Both the position numbers and the translations under genes were made by a program. Of a DNA stretch of 64,000 bases, positions 24,749 through 35,860 are shown in pieces. Within the stretch, counting starts at the first letter, position 1; every line of letters starts with the position of its first letter. The stretch lies in contig OZ023269.1 in assembly GCA_964006375.1 (NCBI GenBank), forward strand, positions 3,906,001 to 3,970,000. Direction: 5' to 3'. Below the pieces are notes generated by a model that worked only from the letters and a program-made list of their open reading frames with translations, did no database searches and had not been told where the DNA came from. The DNA is from Tillus elongatus (taxonomy: Eukaryota > Arthropoda > Insecta > Coleoptera > Cleridae).

Positions 24749-26950
24749 TAGTGGCGTGCGGTCCATGGAAGCAAGGGAAGCATTGCTTCCCTTAAAATAA
24801 CGACTACATACCTAAACCGCATTATTTAAAATCCCTTTTGTATTTTAAATATTAAATTTCAAACTCTGAAACTAATTTAATTATTACAATTTTTATTTCG
24901 CAAGCTCACACACATAATTATTTATTATGCATCATACTGTATTTGTATATACGCTCCTAGCAAGGACGTCGTCGCAGTAAATGCGCCAGCAAACAGCACG
25001 AGTTGCAATGACTTCGGTTAAATACACATACTCAGCAGGCAACTTTATAAGAAACCCTAGCTCGACGGATGTACGCGTATTTTTAGAACGTGTTGTACTA
25101 GGAAGACCCGGTGCACGTACAAAATGAATGTCTCTGATTATTTCGTAGATATAAGCAGTTGACTATGTTAAATATATGGGCATTTTATGATTATTAATAT
25201 GGCTGCAAGTAGATCAGCTTTTAACAGCGGTGTGTCGGTGGGGGTGGGGATTTACAAACTTTACAAACAAGTGGTAATAATAACTGTGATTGTATTGTGT
25301 GTTTTTGATAACCAAAGAATTTTCAGGTTTACCGTTTGCTTAAAAATTTGCTATTATTAATAAAGGTAGGCCGAAACCTGCTGTAAAAAACTTAAACCCA
25401 AGAATTAAAACATGTACTCGACATTTCAACGCAGAAAAAACTTATAAACAATATGAATGGTTAACGGGTTGTGAAAACAGGAATAAACTGGTTTGTTGGC
25501 CTGGTAGTCTATTTGTGACTGAAAAGGGGGTGTGGAATAAAAGTGGGTTTTCTGACTTGAATAATCTACGTAAAGTAGTAAAAAGACATGTTATGTCTAA
25601 AGCGTGTTTACAGACCATTTTAAAATTAAGTGTCTTTGGAAAAACGCGAATTGAATACGCCGTTGACAAGCAGATAGAAATTAGTCATCGCCAACACAAT
25701 GAACTGGTTGATAAAAACAGAAACATATTAAAATGACTTATTGATGTTGTGTGTTTGCTTGGTCAGCATGAATTGGGCTTCCGGGGTCATGACGAAACAA
25801 CTACATCTGCAAATAGAGGAAACTTTTAAGACCTAGTTTCTTTAATAGCCAAATACGACATTTATTTAAAAAATCACTTGGAACAGTCTAACGTTTTTCG
25901 CGGGACATAAAATCGCATTCAGAATGACTTAACTTCGGCTGCTGTCACTATTATTTTGAACAGAATTAAATCTGAAATTAAACAGACTCGTTTCATTGCT
26001 ATTGATCTAGATGAAACAACCAATGTAACTAATTTAAATCAACTATCTGTAGTAATACGTTACGTAAAAATGGATGGGAGTGTACAAGAAAGATTTTTAG
26101 GCTTTAAAAATGTGACAGAAGATCGTACCTCAAACGCTCTATATAAAATTGTGCTTAATATTATGAAAGATATTGAGGAGGCTGATAATAAATTAATTGC
26201 CCAAAGCTATGATGGGGCTGCTGTTATGGCCGGACATTTAAGAGGGCTTCAAGCTAAAGTGCGGGAAACGTTCTCCAGTGCTCTATTTGTACACTGTTGT
26301 GCTCATAAATTAAATTTAATTTTATCCCAATCTATATATCATATTAAAGAATGTAAAGTGTTTTTGCTACCTTAAGTAGAATGAATTTGATAAGTTCTGG
26401 AAAAAAAACAATTGAATTAGGAGAAGTGGAGCCACGAAGAAAGCGTCTGTGCACTGATAATGTGGGAGACCTTCAAACTTCTTACCGCCGCCTTTTCTAC
26501 GAAATCATAGATCAAATTCAGCAGCAAATTAACTGCAGATTTGATCATCTTAGTGACCTGAAATTTCTTGAATTGTGTAATTTTGGAGGATTTAAAGGGA
26601 TACCTTTCCCAGAAGATTCATTCAAATCATTATTTCACCACCATGGACATTCTTTTGACAAAGCCTTATTACGATCAGAACTTTCAGTCATTTATGAAAC
26701 CGATGTTATAGGCACAAAAACTAACGCGAGTGAACTTTTAACTTTCTTAAAACAATCAAACTTGGAAAATGCATATTCTGAAGTGTTCAAATTATGTGAA
26801 TTAGTGTTAACAATTCCTGCTACTAGTGCATCTTTAGAACAAAATTTTTGTACATTGAAACGTATCAAGAAGTCTACAATTTACACAAAACAATTTTGAT
26901 TTACAATGGATTTTTTGCTCATATTTTAACGAAATAAAGACAATAACGAC
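24749..26950 (+). mobile_element. hAT-type DNA transposon, decayed
   Basis: The left end TAGTGGCGTGCGGTCCATGG has the form of hAT termini and directly abuts the mariner end. A subterminal palindrome (GGGAAGCATTGCTTCCC) follows. The transposase relic lies at about 25350-26899. I could not find a matching right end, so the 3' limit is approximate. Confidence 0.7.
25350..26899 (+). pseudogene. hAT transposase with TTF-type zinc finger (ZMYM1-like group), broken
   Basis: In order: a TTF-type zinc-finger region near 25440-25680 (WLTGCENRNKLVCWPGSLFV, GVWNKSGFSDLNNLRK); stops near 25735, 25828 and 25908; and the start of the RNase H-like DDE core at 25956-26375 (RFIAIDLDETTNVTNLNQLS with the catalytic Asp, YDGAAVMAGHLRGLQAKVRE, HCCAHKLNLIL). 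After a stop and a deletion of the middle domain comes the C-terminal dimerisation region at 26381-26899 (LCELVLTIPATSASLEQNFC with TLKRIK). About 150-200 residues of the insertion domain seem to be missing between the last two pieces. No activity is expected. Confidence 0.85.
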
Positions 26951-27029
26951 TTAGGCACATATCTAGGAGCTCGTTAGTCATTTCTTGTCGTATTTTTCAC
27001 TCACATTCGTACTCCTACCACCATAATGA

Positions 27030-27396
27030 TCAATTTTGACGTTTTAACTTTCTTGAATCAGATTTAATTAATTAAAAATTTATTTACCTCTAACTTTGTT
27101 GTCTTTTAACATAGAGATCTGAATTTTGGTACATAAGTTACTCTTTATGACAGAAATCAGCGTGCCAAATTTGGTTGCCCCTACTGTGTTATTTCCGGAG
27201 ATTTAATTTTTTTTTAATTTTTTGAAAGAAAACAAAATTTTCCGGAAAAACCTCGGCCGATTTTTCTGACTGACGAACTTATCCAAGCCATTTGCAAAAG
27301 GAAGGTATGTACCAAATTTGATCAAAATCGGCCCATTATTTTTTGAGTTATCGGTGTGATACATACATACATATATGTATGTCATATATGTATGTA

Positions 27397-27491
<95 letters not shown>

Positions 27492-27507
27492 TTATATTTA
27501 TATTTAT
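27030..27507 (-). repeat. TA-core repeat family, minus-oriented part (arms C, B and TA)
   Basis: On the minus strand it matches 28010-28300: CACCGATAACTCAAAAAATA, GGGCCGATTTTGAT, a TTTTCCGGAAAA-type segment and CCAAATTTGG. It ends in (TA)n at 27404-27479 and then four TTTATA units. Confidence 0.85.
27404..27507. repeat. (TA)n plus (TTTATA)n microsatellite
   Basis: A pure TA run followed by TTTATA units. The open frames over it are artefacts. Confidence 0.95.
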
Positions 27508-27795
27508 CAAAAAATTGTGGGAAAGCCGTCAGTTGTAGAATAAAACTCTTTATTATAGGCCGAGCTTTCGGAAAAATTTATTCCTTTCTCAAGGCTACAA
27601 CATGGAAAGAAAAAAAGTTTACAATTTACTTGGGAAAAATATAAAAGTTTAAAATACTTACATATAACGTGAGTTCTGCTAAAATAATTATGCAATAACA
27701 AACATGAAAAGAAAACCTTTTTATGAATTTGAGTGAAGTCGAAAAGTGCCAAACTGACATATAAAGCTAAATATTGTCTAATTGAATTTGTTTTT
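27505..27795 (-). mobile_element. Penelope-like element 3' tail, minus orientation
   Basis: Near-identical inverted copy of 29487-29780 (about 290 bp). On the minus strand it carries TTTTTCCGAAAGCTCGGCCT followed by ATAATAAAGAG, which resembles the 3' region of metazoan Penelope-like elements. The copy at 29487 follows GIY-YIG-like coding sequence, which supports that assignment. Confidence 0.65.
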
Positions 27796-27924
27796 AGTGA
27801 ATTTTCTTAAAAAAAATTCACTAATGAGGAGATCCCGACTTTTGAATTTTGAAAAAATTTCTTCAAATGAGCGCTAATTAGGCTCCCCAGAAAACATATC
27901 CGGGGTCAGTTTCAATTTTTATAT

Positions 27925-28006
<82 letters not shown>

Positions 28007-28796
28007 CACACCGATAACTCAAAAAATAATGGGCCGATTTTGATTAAATTTGGTGAAAAAATTCCTTTTGTAAATGGCTGAGTTCGCTAGCCAGGAAAAT
28101 CTGCCAAGGTTTTCCCGGAAAATTTTGTGTTTTCTTTCGAAAAAAAATTATATCTCCGGAATCAACAAAGTAAGGGCAACCAAATTTGGTACGCAGGTTT
28201 ATATCCTTATGAGTAAGTTGCCTACCAAAATTTAGCTATGTAGCTCAAAAGACAAAAAAGTTATAAGGATTTAAAGAAAAATAAATTGGGGTTTTCTGCA
28301 AAACGTCAAAGTGGCGATTTAAAATGTCAAAATTGGCAACATTTAGGCAAGTTACTTGAATCTAATACGGGCTATAGAAATAAAATGTCTCAAGAAGGAT
28401 GTTTTACAAACCCTAAAGTCTTAGTTTCAATTGTCATTGTCTTTCATTTTACTAAAATATTTGCAGAAAATTCATTTCAAATAGACCCTTTCTCTGATGC
28501 TTGGCAGTAGCCTTAGCTATAGAGTGTATCGTTTAATGATATATAATTTTTGTCGAATTTTCGTAAAAAATCAATAAAGCTCAATATATCCGTTATTATA
28601 TAAGATATGAAAAAAATTGTATATATTAATTATAGGGTGTCTTGAGCTACATCTTAAAATAATATTTCTACAATCACAGGCTGGCCCATAAGTCGTTGGT
28701 GATACAAATTTCCTTTTTTTTTTAATCAAACACGCCTTATGTTATTGCATTATTGCATTTTCTATCGAAATATAATGCATGTTTGTAAGAAAAGAA
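27796..28796 (+). repeat. TA-core repeat family, plus-oriented long copy
   Basis: Arm A (27796-27927: GTGAATTTTCTT…AATTCACTAATGAGGAGATC…GGGTCAGTTTCAATT), a (TA)n core (27928-28001), arm B (28002-28230), arm C (28230-28560: AAACGTCAAAGTGGCGATTT, TTTCATTTTACTAAAATATTT) and arm D (28560-28796: GGGTGTCTTGAGCTACATCT, CAGGCTGGCCCATAAG). A parallel copy lies at 36660-37720. The open frame 28286-28510 falls in arm C and is not conserved in the other copy. Confidence 0.85.
27928..28001. repeat. (TA)n microsatellite
   Basis: TA run between arms A and B. Confidence 0.95.
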
Positions 28797-29115
28797 ATTC
28801 TGGACGCAGCAAGTGCGTTATGGTAGCGAATTTTGATCAAATGTTTCATATTTGAACAGCTCAATTTGCTATTAACCTATAAGGTTGACCAAGGAACGTG
28901 TTTTTCGGGAACACTTTAAGTTTACTTTTGGAAATTTTTGTACATTTTCACACAATAAAGTTATTTTGATGAAACATGCCACATTGTTTTTACTATATAG
29001 GTTATACTGGTAACCAAATTTGATGTCTGCTTTCTTAAAAAAAAACACACATATTTGTTATTAAAAACATTTTTATGAAATTTCACTACCATAACGCACT
29101 TGCTGCGTCCAGAAT
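28797..29115. mobile_element. MITE, ~319 bp, with ~36-bp inverted ends
   Basis: Ends start ATTCTGGACGCAGCAAGTGC and continue GTTATGGTAG; the right end is an exact complement over 30 bases and similar further in. A diverged copy lies at about 37720-38020. Single ends occur near 45411 and 50205. Confidence 0.85.
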
Positions 29116-29119
29116 TTTT

Positions 29120-29443
29120 TTATTTGTTTTTGTCTAGGAAATATAAATAGGGGTAGTGATTTCTAAAATTATTGTCTTTCTTTAAGTTTATTAAATTGTT
29201 AAAAGTAATTTCAAATTCTTCTAAACACATTCTTTTATTACTTAAGGTTTCACAGTGTAAAATAGAAACATTACTAAAATGTATATTATGGCCAGTGTCG
29301 AGATTATGTTCTAACAGAGCGCAAGTTCTTTTTTGTAAACGTATGTCACTTTTGTGCTGTGAAACCTTAAGTAATAAAAGAATGTGTTTAGAAGAATTTG
29401 AAATTACTTTTAACAACAATTTAATAAACTTAAAGAAAGACAA
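29120..29443 (-). pseudogene. Penelope-like element, GIY-YIG endonuclease fragment
   Basis: The minus-strand frame reads KRTCALLEHNLDTGHNIHF, then SNVSILHCETLSNKRMCLEE and later NNFRNHYPYLYFL. The pattern AL-EH---TGH-I-F----IL--E---KR---E is the C-terminal part of GIY-YIG nucleases fused to Penelope-like reverse transcriptases. The GIY-YIG motif itself and the RT are absent. The fragment is folded on itself: 29122-29257 is an inverted copy of 29357-29490, so part of the same protein is also read on the + strand (29340-29519). Decayed, not functional. Confidence 0.65.
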
Positions 29444-29490
29444 TAATTTTAGAAATCACTACCCCTATTTATTTTTCCTAGACAAAAACA
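29122..29490. repeat. Inverted repeat, ~130-bp arms around a ~100-bp loop
   Basis: Left arm GTCTAGGAAATATAAATAGG…GGTTTCACAG, right arm CTGTGAAACC…CCTATTTATTTTTCCTAGAC, with few mismatches. Confidence 0.88.
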
Positions 29491-29780
29491 AAAAACAAAT
29501 TCAATTAGACAATAGTTAACTTTATATGTCAGTTTGGCACTTTTCGACTGCACTCAAATTCATAAAAAGGTTTTCTTTTCATGTTTGTTATTGCATAATT
29601 ATTTTAGTAGAACTCACGTTATATGTAAGTATCTTAAACTTTTATATTTTTCCCAAGTAAATTGTAAACTTTTTTTCTTTCCATGTTGTAGCCTTGAGAA
29701 AGGAATAAATTTTTCCGAAAGCTCGGCCTATAATAAAGAGTTCTATACTACAACTGACGACTTTCCAACAATTTTTTGAT
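29487..29780 (+). mobile_element. Penelope-like element 3' tail, plus orientation
   Basis: Follows the GIY-YIG-like reading (…HYPYLFFLDKNKKQ). Contains CCTTGAGAAAGGAATAAATT and TTTCCGAAAGCTCGGCC. Inverted copy at 27505-27795. The open frame 29534-29779 is present in both copies and may be part of the tail rather than a gene. Confidence 0.6.
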
Positions 29781-29809
29781 AAATAACATTATTACCGCCA
29801 CAAAAATTT

Positions 29810-29812
<3 letters not shown>

Positions 29813-29904
<92 letters not shown>

Positions 29905-30040
29905 TAAATTGAAACTGACCCTGGAGATTGGTTTTAGGGGGCCTAGTTCGCGCTCATTTGAAGAATTTTTTTTCATAATTCAAAAGTCGGGATCTCATTT
30001 GTGTTTTTTTTTAAAGAAAATTCACTAATAAAAGTGACTT
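29813..30040 (-). repeat. TA-core family, (TA)n and arm A, minus orientation
   Basis: (TA)n at 29813-29898 is followed by the complement of arm A (AAATTGAAACTGACCCTGG … AATTCACTAATAAAAG). Confidence 0.85.
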
Positions 30041-30444
30041 GAAACATTTATAGGAAAAGGAACGTTGACAATCTCATACGATATGTGCCACTATTTTGAA
30101 GAAGATTTCCAAAACTTTTTGGGTCACCTTGTCACTATGAACGAAGCAGAGAAAAAGTCATGCACAAGGACCCATTATGGTCGCAGCACTGAGAGGCCAA
30201 AGACCTATAATACAACTCATGGACGAAGCATGGGTTCTCCAGAAACTAAAGATCAAAAAAAGGATAGAAGCATTCCGTTTCTCCAGGAGCCAAAAAGGTC
30301 CATGTTCAAAGGTCGGCTAAGAAGGTTCTTTGAGAAAAGAAATGAAAATAACTAAACGCTAACCATTTCTTGTTTTAATGTTGGAATTAAAAACAACCCC
30401 TTTTACTTTTTGCTAACTAGTAGGCAACAAAGATCAAAAGTAGA
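30041..30444 (+). other. Short unrecognised open frame region
   Basis: A 96-residue frame (30065-30355) starts MTISYDMCHYFEEDFQNF and ends in a basic stretch. I do not recognise it. It has a coding-like look but no upstream or downstream partner, and it could be a transposon relic or chance. Confidence 0.25.
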
Positions 30445-31117
30445 ACAAGTAATTACTAGATCGTACACATTTTAAGCTTATTTATAATTTTACTATACTA
30501 TTAAGTATGAAAAATACTTACAATTAATACCTCCCTAGTCTCACATCTAATCCACATTATCCTCTTCGCCAAGGTGGGTTGCAAGGATCAATTAAGGTAC
30601 GCTATAGCTGCATTAAATTCAAACAAGCTGAAAAAACATAATATACTACATTACACTGCACTTAAGCAAGAAATATTCACATTAAGTTGGATATATGTAA
30701 TGTTAATGTTTTGCCTTTTGCTTTAATTTTTCTATCCACTTTGAAAAGTTATATACTGTAGCAAGATCAGATTTTCGAACTAAGCCACCAGTAGGTTTTA
30801 TAGTAGTTGATGCGAAGTAATCTGGTCTAAAGTCTACAATAGACAGTAAGTAAGGCAACAGCTCAGTTTTCAGACTAATTATTTCAACTTTGTTACTGTT
30901 ACTGTTAAAATTACTGAAGTGATTAATATATCACACTAACCGTTTTCTATTCTATAAACCAAATAGTCTATTGCTATAATATGGTCTTAAAAATATAAAT
31001 TCACAAATATAACCTCAAACAACGGCAAAAAACACACAAAAATCCACTATAATGAGGAAGTTGCATATAATTTACTTTTGATGAAAAACGTATTTAAAGT
31101 ACAGCAAAATACTCTAA
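30445..31117 (+). repeat. Long direct repeat, segment 1 (copy at 60455-61124)
   Basis: About 670 bp aligns to 60455-61124 with few differences, for example TACTTACAATTAATACCTCC and CCACATTATCCTCT. No coding frame. Both copies are followed by a second shared segment (32162-32769 and 61412-62014), so the two loci are copies of one larger unit with different material between. Confidence 0.9.
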
Positions 31118-32161
31118 GAATATATGTCTACAAGTAAACGCCCCTTAAAGTGAACCACTAATTAGTAATTAATTATTGAAATATTGAATATAATTCAAAA
31201 AGAAAGGGTGGGCGAAAACGCGATCTGATTGGTGAAGAGGTTTGTGAAGTCAGGATCCGCTACATCTGCGTGTTGTTTACGTTTGTATTTGCATCGAATT
31301 CTGAGCAGTTTTATTATAATTTTAAGTAGTTTTGGTGTTTAGTGTATAATATATGTTCAGAGGTAGTAAGTTGTGTTTAATCTAGTTTAGTGTGTGACTG
31401 TGTGATGGCTTCAGCAGATTCAGAATCACAATAAGAAAATGCGAAAGGCATAACAGTGCCTGGACATAAAATATTATAAGTGCTGTATAGTGCCCGAATG
31501 TACTTCCACAACAATAACTACCCCCAACAAATTATTCTTTAATGTACCTAAGGATGAGAAAATCAGGAAGAAATGGTGTAAGCTATGAAGAGGGACCTGA
31601 AAAGTCCAGTTAGTGTAAAATCTACTTTGCACATTGAACTGACAAAATCGTCTCATCTGTTTCATTGCACTCTAGTTTCACAGTATAAGCCTTTTCCCGA
31701 ACACTATGCTCCAGAGTAACTCTAGCCTTTACAGTACAAACATCACCATCTCGTTTTACCTGCACCCAACCGACAGCATTGTCTCCATAACTTTCACGAG
31801 CAGATTACAACAAATATATATTTTTCTTGTATATTATTTGAATGGAGAACATTTTGAGGCTATGCTTTTATTTACATTATATTTTATAAGAAATTACTAC
31901 ATAAAATCCAAGAATGATATTTACAGGATAAAATAAGGTTCATATCAGACACATACATCCCAGCTTTCACTCCCTTGAAATTCCGGTTGTTTCCTAAAAA
32001 CGCAAACATTGCTAGTATATCAATTTTTGGTAAATTATCAGAATTATCATTATTGGACAAATCCAACTTCTGTAGCCATACTATAAGACTGTACAGTTTT
32101 TAAAATAATTAATACGAGTATATAGATATTAACAATAATATAAATTGATAACAATAACTAT
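31118..32161. other. 1.04-kb segment present only in the 30-33 kb copy
   Basis: Lies between the two shared segments; the other copy has about 287 unrelated bases here (61125-61411). It contains a THAP-like relic (31380-31690). The short open frames (31706-31936 and others) have no recognisable domain. Confidence 0.6.
31380..31690 (+). pseudogene. THAP zinc-finger relic (P element / THAP-type)
   Basis: Translation with frame changes gives a start MASADSESQ, a stop, then KCCIVPECTSTTITTPNKLF followed by FNVPKDEKIRKKW. The spacing C-x4-C, a later FF-VPKD and a Trp match the first half of a THAP domain (C2CH zinc finger), used for DNA binding in P-type transposases and many host proteins. The distal Cys and His are not convincingly seen, and stops are frequent. 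It could come from a P-like transposon or a captured host gene. Confidence 0.5.
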
Positions 32162-32880
32162 CCGGCACACGTAAGTCGCATAAACAAAACACTAATGATG
32201 AGATGAGGATCTCTGTGTGAGTAACCGAGACTCGTTTTGGTCGATACCGGATCGTGACGTCACAGTAGGCCGTCTGTGTTTACGGCTGTGTTTTGGGGCG
32301 GAGACAATTATTTTGATTTTCTATATTTTGTTACAGGAAAACTATTAGTTAAAAATTTAAATTTTAGATGGCAATTGATTTTATACAATGTGCACCACAA
32401 TCAAAACAAACGAAATCAGCATATGTAGTGACGTCAGACGTGTATAACGGATTGCGTCGAAGTGTCCAAAAGAAGGCTGACCCAAATTGAGCAATCCTGT
32501 TCAAGTTATTACCCTTGAAAACAGCCAGTCTTTGTTTACGGCTGTGTTTTGGGGCGGAGACAATTATTTTGATTTTCTATATTTTGTTACAGGAAAACTA
32601 TTAGTTAAAAATTTAAATTCTATATGGCAATTGATTTTATACAATGTGGGGAATTGAATAAGGGGAGATTTAAAAAATGTGCAAATTCCTCATTAGCATG
32701 TGGTCTTATGAAAACTGCACCACAAACAATCAAAACAAACGAAATCAGCATATGTAGTGACGTCACGCGTTTATAGCGGGTTGCGTCGAAGTGTCCAAAA
32801 GAAGGCTAACCCAAATTCATCAATCCTTTTCAGCTTATTACCCTTGAAAACATTCAGTGTTTAAGGAAAGTCTGTCGAAT
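32162..32880 (+). repeat. Long direct repeat, segment 2, with an internal tandem duplication
   Basis: Matches 61412-62014 up to GACGTCACGCG. Inside, a unit beginning GGCTGTGTTTTGGGGCGGAG occurs twice (from about 32280 and 32535). The second carries about 60-80 extra bases (GCAAATTCCTCATTAGCATG). Each unit has CAGCATATGTAGTGACGTCA, a CRE-like TGACGTCA. In this copy the sequence continues past CACGCG into TTTATAGCGGGTTGCGTCG, giving the uninterrupted version of the site where the LTR element sits at 62015. Confidence 0.88.
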
Positions 32881-33202
32881 AGGGGACCATAGAGTAGAGT
32901 GCAGAGGACGAATTAACCAAGGTAACCGAATTTGAGCATTACCTTGCACTCTCCAGAAATCAATTGTACCAGTACTTTCTCCACGAATGACGCTTATTTT
33001 AGCCCCAAAATTTTAAATAAGTTATTTAAATTCTGGTATATATAAAAAGAGCTTGATCAATAGTTAGGGTGGTTATGGAAAGTAAAGGTTCACTGTGAAG
33101 AGGATTAAAAAATCTACTTACCGAGAAAAGTATACTATAAATAGATGAATAATTCAGAATTATTCATCTTCTGATTACCCTAACTTGGTTATAGTAAAAT
33201 AG
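32881..33202. other. No feature seen
   Basis: AT-rich non-coding sequence between the long repeat and the SINE. Confidence 0.5.
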
Positions 33203-33419
33203 AGCCTCGGTGGTTCAGGGGTAAGAACATGTGCCTCTGAACCGAAGGGTACTGGTTTCGATTCCCGTAAAAACATTGGTCCCATGTCCACGCAATGTTG
33301 GGCAAGTTAAAGATCTCTACCCTATTTACAGAAAGACAGGGGTTCAGAAACATTTCCAGGATAGTGAGGTGAAACTGCTCCCCGGCGTCGATGTTTAGCC
33401 TTAGTCGCGGAAATAGAAA
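33203..33419 (+). mobile_element. tRNA-derived SINE, second copy (internally deleted)
   Basis: Head GCCTCGGTGGTTCAGGGGTA, with A-box TGGTTCAGGGG. The B-box is broken by an extra T (GGTTTCGATTCCC). The body matches 15090-15210 (CAAGTTAAAGATCTCTACCC, CCCCGGCGTCG, TAGTCGCGGAAATAG). About 90 bp between head and body are missing relative to the 14.9-kb copy. Confidence 0.85.
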
Positions 33420-33443
33420 TAAAGAACAAAACATACACACACG

Positions 33444-33550
33444 CAGGTTACAGTGAAACGATTGTCAGGTTTCTTTAAATATGTTGTGGTGATCTTCATT
33501 TTCCAAGCATACTTATCAGCACTCATCACAGGTTCAAAATCTTTACTAAG
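33444..33550 (+). mobile_element. Foldback element, copy 2 (right half)
   Basis: CAGTGAAACGATTGTCAGGT … TGTTGTGGTGAT … CATACTTATCAGCACTCATC ACAGGTTC, the same arm and tail as 42214-42326. The left arm is missing or replaced. Confidence 0.6.
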
Positions 33551-35138
33551 TAAAAAATTTGATGAAAGCATTTTTTGTGCCTTTTATGTAGGGAAACACG
33601 ATGGGGTGTTTTTTAAAATGGCAGATTTTAATTTAACCCCGATTTTTTAGACAAAACCTAATCTCTAAATTCTTCCTGTAGTAGTTGCTATAAAAATATT
33701 AAATTTTAGAGAACGACTCGATAATTTTAGGTATAATGCTAATGTATTTTGATTTTTGGTCGTTGAATAATTTATCATATACTAAAATTATACAAAATTA
33801 CCAAGAAATAGTTTATTTGAACGTGCAATAATTATTGGCGGAGTTTACCAGGTGCCAACAGATGAACAGTTGTGCGAATGAAGGCGTTCAAATTCTTCTG
33901 GAATTTCACAGTTGACGATTTATCAAAGCGGAATGACAGGCAAATGTCACAAAATAGTGCTTAAAGTGTACAGTGCGTTCATCACGAAACCGCTGAAATG
34001 GATCGGTAGTCAGCAGATGAGCGTTTAAACTTAACAGTTGGCGCCTGGTATACTAAATGTTTTTAAACCTGTTTCAGCTCAAGGTAGTTCAACTTTTATT
34101 TAAAGGTCTTTAAGTATTAGCAAATAAGATTAAATAAATTATGTTATACAGGCGGTTACAATAACAAAAAGGATCATGCTTGTTTGTTTACCATTTGTTT
34201 TTATTTTATATAAGAGTGCAAAGTCATTCAAAATCATAGAGATATTTTCTATGATAGTTTCCATAACAATACCAAAACATTACCACAGTTTACGCAATAA
34301 TACATTTGATTTACCTATTATTATTATTATTCTGTTAAGCCGTTTCCTTTTCCGGTAACTACCATTTTTATTTTTATTCTTGTTCTAGTCAGTCTTGTAA
34401 TGCAACAAGCTAAGCTTTGTGGTTTTAAGTTTGTTATTACTTATCAGGTAAGTTTATTTGATTTTTAATCATTTTTAAAGGCACTTTTATCACAAATAAT
34501 AAATAACTAATTGCAGCAAAATGTTGATCAGTTCAATTGAGACAATAGAAAATACTTTTTAACTGTTTTAATATAAGTTCGGTTGTTGTGGTATAATATA
34601 TAATAATGGCGCATTGACTCCATTGTGAATATAATACCAAATAAGGGCGAAAGATTATATTTTCTAATTTAGTAATAACGTAGTTTTTCATAAATACGTA
34701 CTTAAAATTTAATGAAAGGGTGATTTTATCGTGTTTTGTTCCGTTAAATAAAGGGTGTTGTAAAAAATTGATTCAATCATACTCCCACATTTGACTATGA
34801 CTACCTCAAAACATTGGACCGTTAGTTGAATATTTAGATTAATATTTCAAATTTGTGAATCCTTGTATTTGAGAATTTAGAATGGATTCTAAGTTCTGGG
34901 AATCCTATAAACCAGCAATCATCACGCATGCGAAGTGAAGAAAAAAGAAATGGCGGTTGAAAAATCTAATGTCGTATGGAGTTGGCGTACATACTTGTGA
35001 AAAATACTTTAGCAAATAGACTGCCCGTCTCTCAGTTATGTGAATTGCCGATCGCCAGTTCCGTATAATAAAGCGATATTTATTGAAAATTGAAAAGTTT
35101 TTGATGATCTGTATAAATTATTCAAGGTCTTCACGCCG
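33551..35138. other. AT-rich intergenic stretch
   Basis: No gene seen; the short open frames (33453-33650, 34176-34358) lack domains. It contains one putative MITE (33846-34050). Confidence 0.5.
33846..34050. mobile_element. Putative MITE, ~205 bp
   Basis: Ends TACCAGGTGCCAAC and GTTGGCGCCTGGTA are complementary with one mismatch. The outer TA could be the target site. Confidence 0.5.
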
Positions 35139-35335
35139 TACCGGCGATCCTTAAATAGACGGGTCCCCCAGCGAGTGCGGCATTGCCGGACGGTGCTTAT
35201 TGCTGTAGGGGACTGCCTGAACTGGCCTTCCTGACCTAGGTCAGTTCAGGCAGCCCCCTAGAACAATAAACAGTTTCCGGCAATGCCGATTTCTCAATGC
35301 ATGGACGGGACCCGTCTACTTAAAGATCGCCGGTA
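35139..35335. mobile_element. GC-rich 197-bp near-palindrome (foldback/MITE)
   Basis: The left arm begins TACCGGCGATCCTTAAATAG and continues ACGGGTCCC … CGGCATTGCCGGA … GGACTGCCTGAACTG. The right arm mirrors it: CAGTTCAGGCAGCCCC … TCCGGCAATGCCG … GGGACCCGT … TACTTAAAGATCGCCGGTA. The centre is CCTGACCTAGGTCAG. It is much richer in G+C than its surroundings. No coding frame. Confidence 0.88.
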
Positions 35336-35665
35336 GTTCTTTCATACCCCTCTTAAGTTGAAATCTTAATATTAGTCTGCAGTATTTTGATAAAGATGGA
35401 GTTTGATTCTGCTAGATAATGGTCTCATTGATTTTAGTCTCAGAACCCACAAAATCAATTGTATGTTTCAAAGGAATCATTGAGGTGATAAATATACTCA
35501 TAACTGATTGATATGACTTGCAAGTAAATCTTTGTTTAAACTCCGTTTGATGTGTTTCAACTTTTTTTTTTTTTTTTGTCTTTTAAAACTACTTCCTGGG
35601 TTTGTAGTATTTGAAAAGCTGTGTTATAAAAAGTGCTTGAAACTTTACTTCAGGCCATGGTTGCT

Positions 35666-35798
35666 GTAACCTTACTAAGTGAAGATTGGAACCTGTGATA
35701 ATCACTGATAAGTACACTTGGAGAACCCAAATCACAACACATTTGTGGTGATTATGGTGTGTTGTGGTGATTTGGGTTCTCCAAGTGTACTTATCAGT
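35666..35798 (-). mobile_element. Foldback element, copy 3 (perfect hairpin)
   Basis: ACTGATAAGTACACTTGGAG … CCAAATCACAACACA (35704 on) is mirrored by TGTGTTGTGGTGATTTGG … CTCCAAGTGTACTTATCAGT (to 35798). The tail AAGTGAAGATTGGAACCTGT GAT lies to the left, so this copy is in reverse orientation. Confidence 0.85.
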
Positions 35799-35860
35799 AA
35801 CCTTGATGTTTAGTTTTTCGGGTAAAACAATTTTTTTTGCTTTTTGAATTAGCAAAAAAT

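Noticed and set aside
28286..28510. 74-residue frame starting MGFSAKRQSG
   Set aside because: It falls in arm C of a dispersed repeat and the parallel copy at 37100-37340 does not keep the frame.
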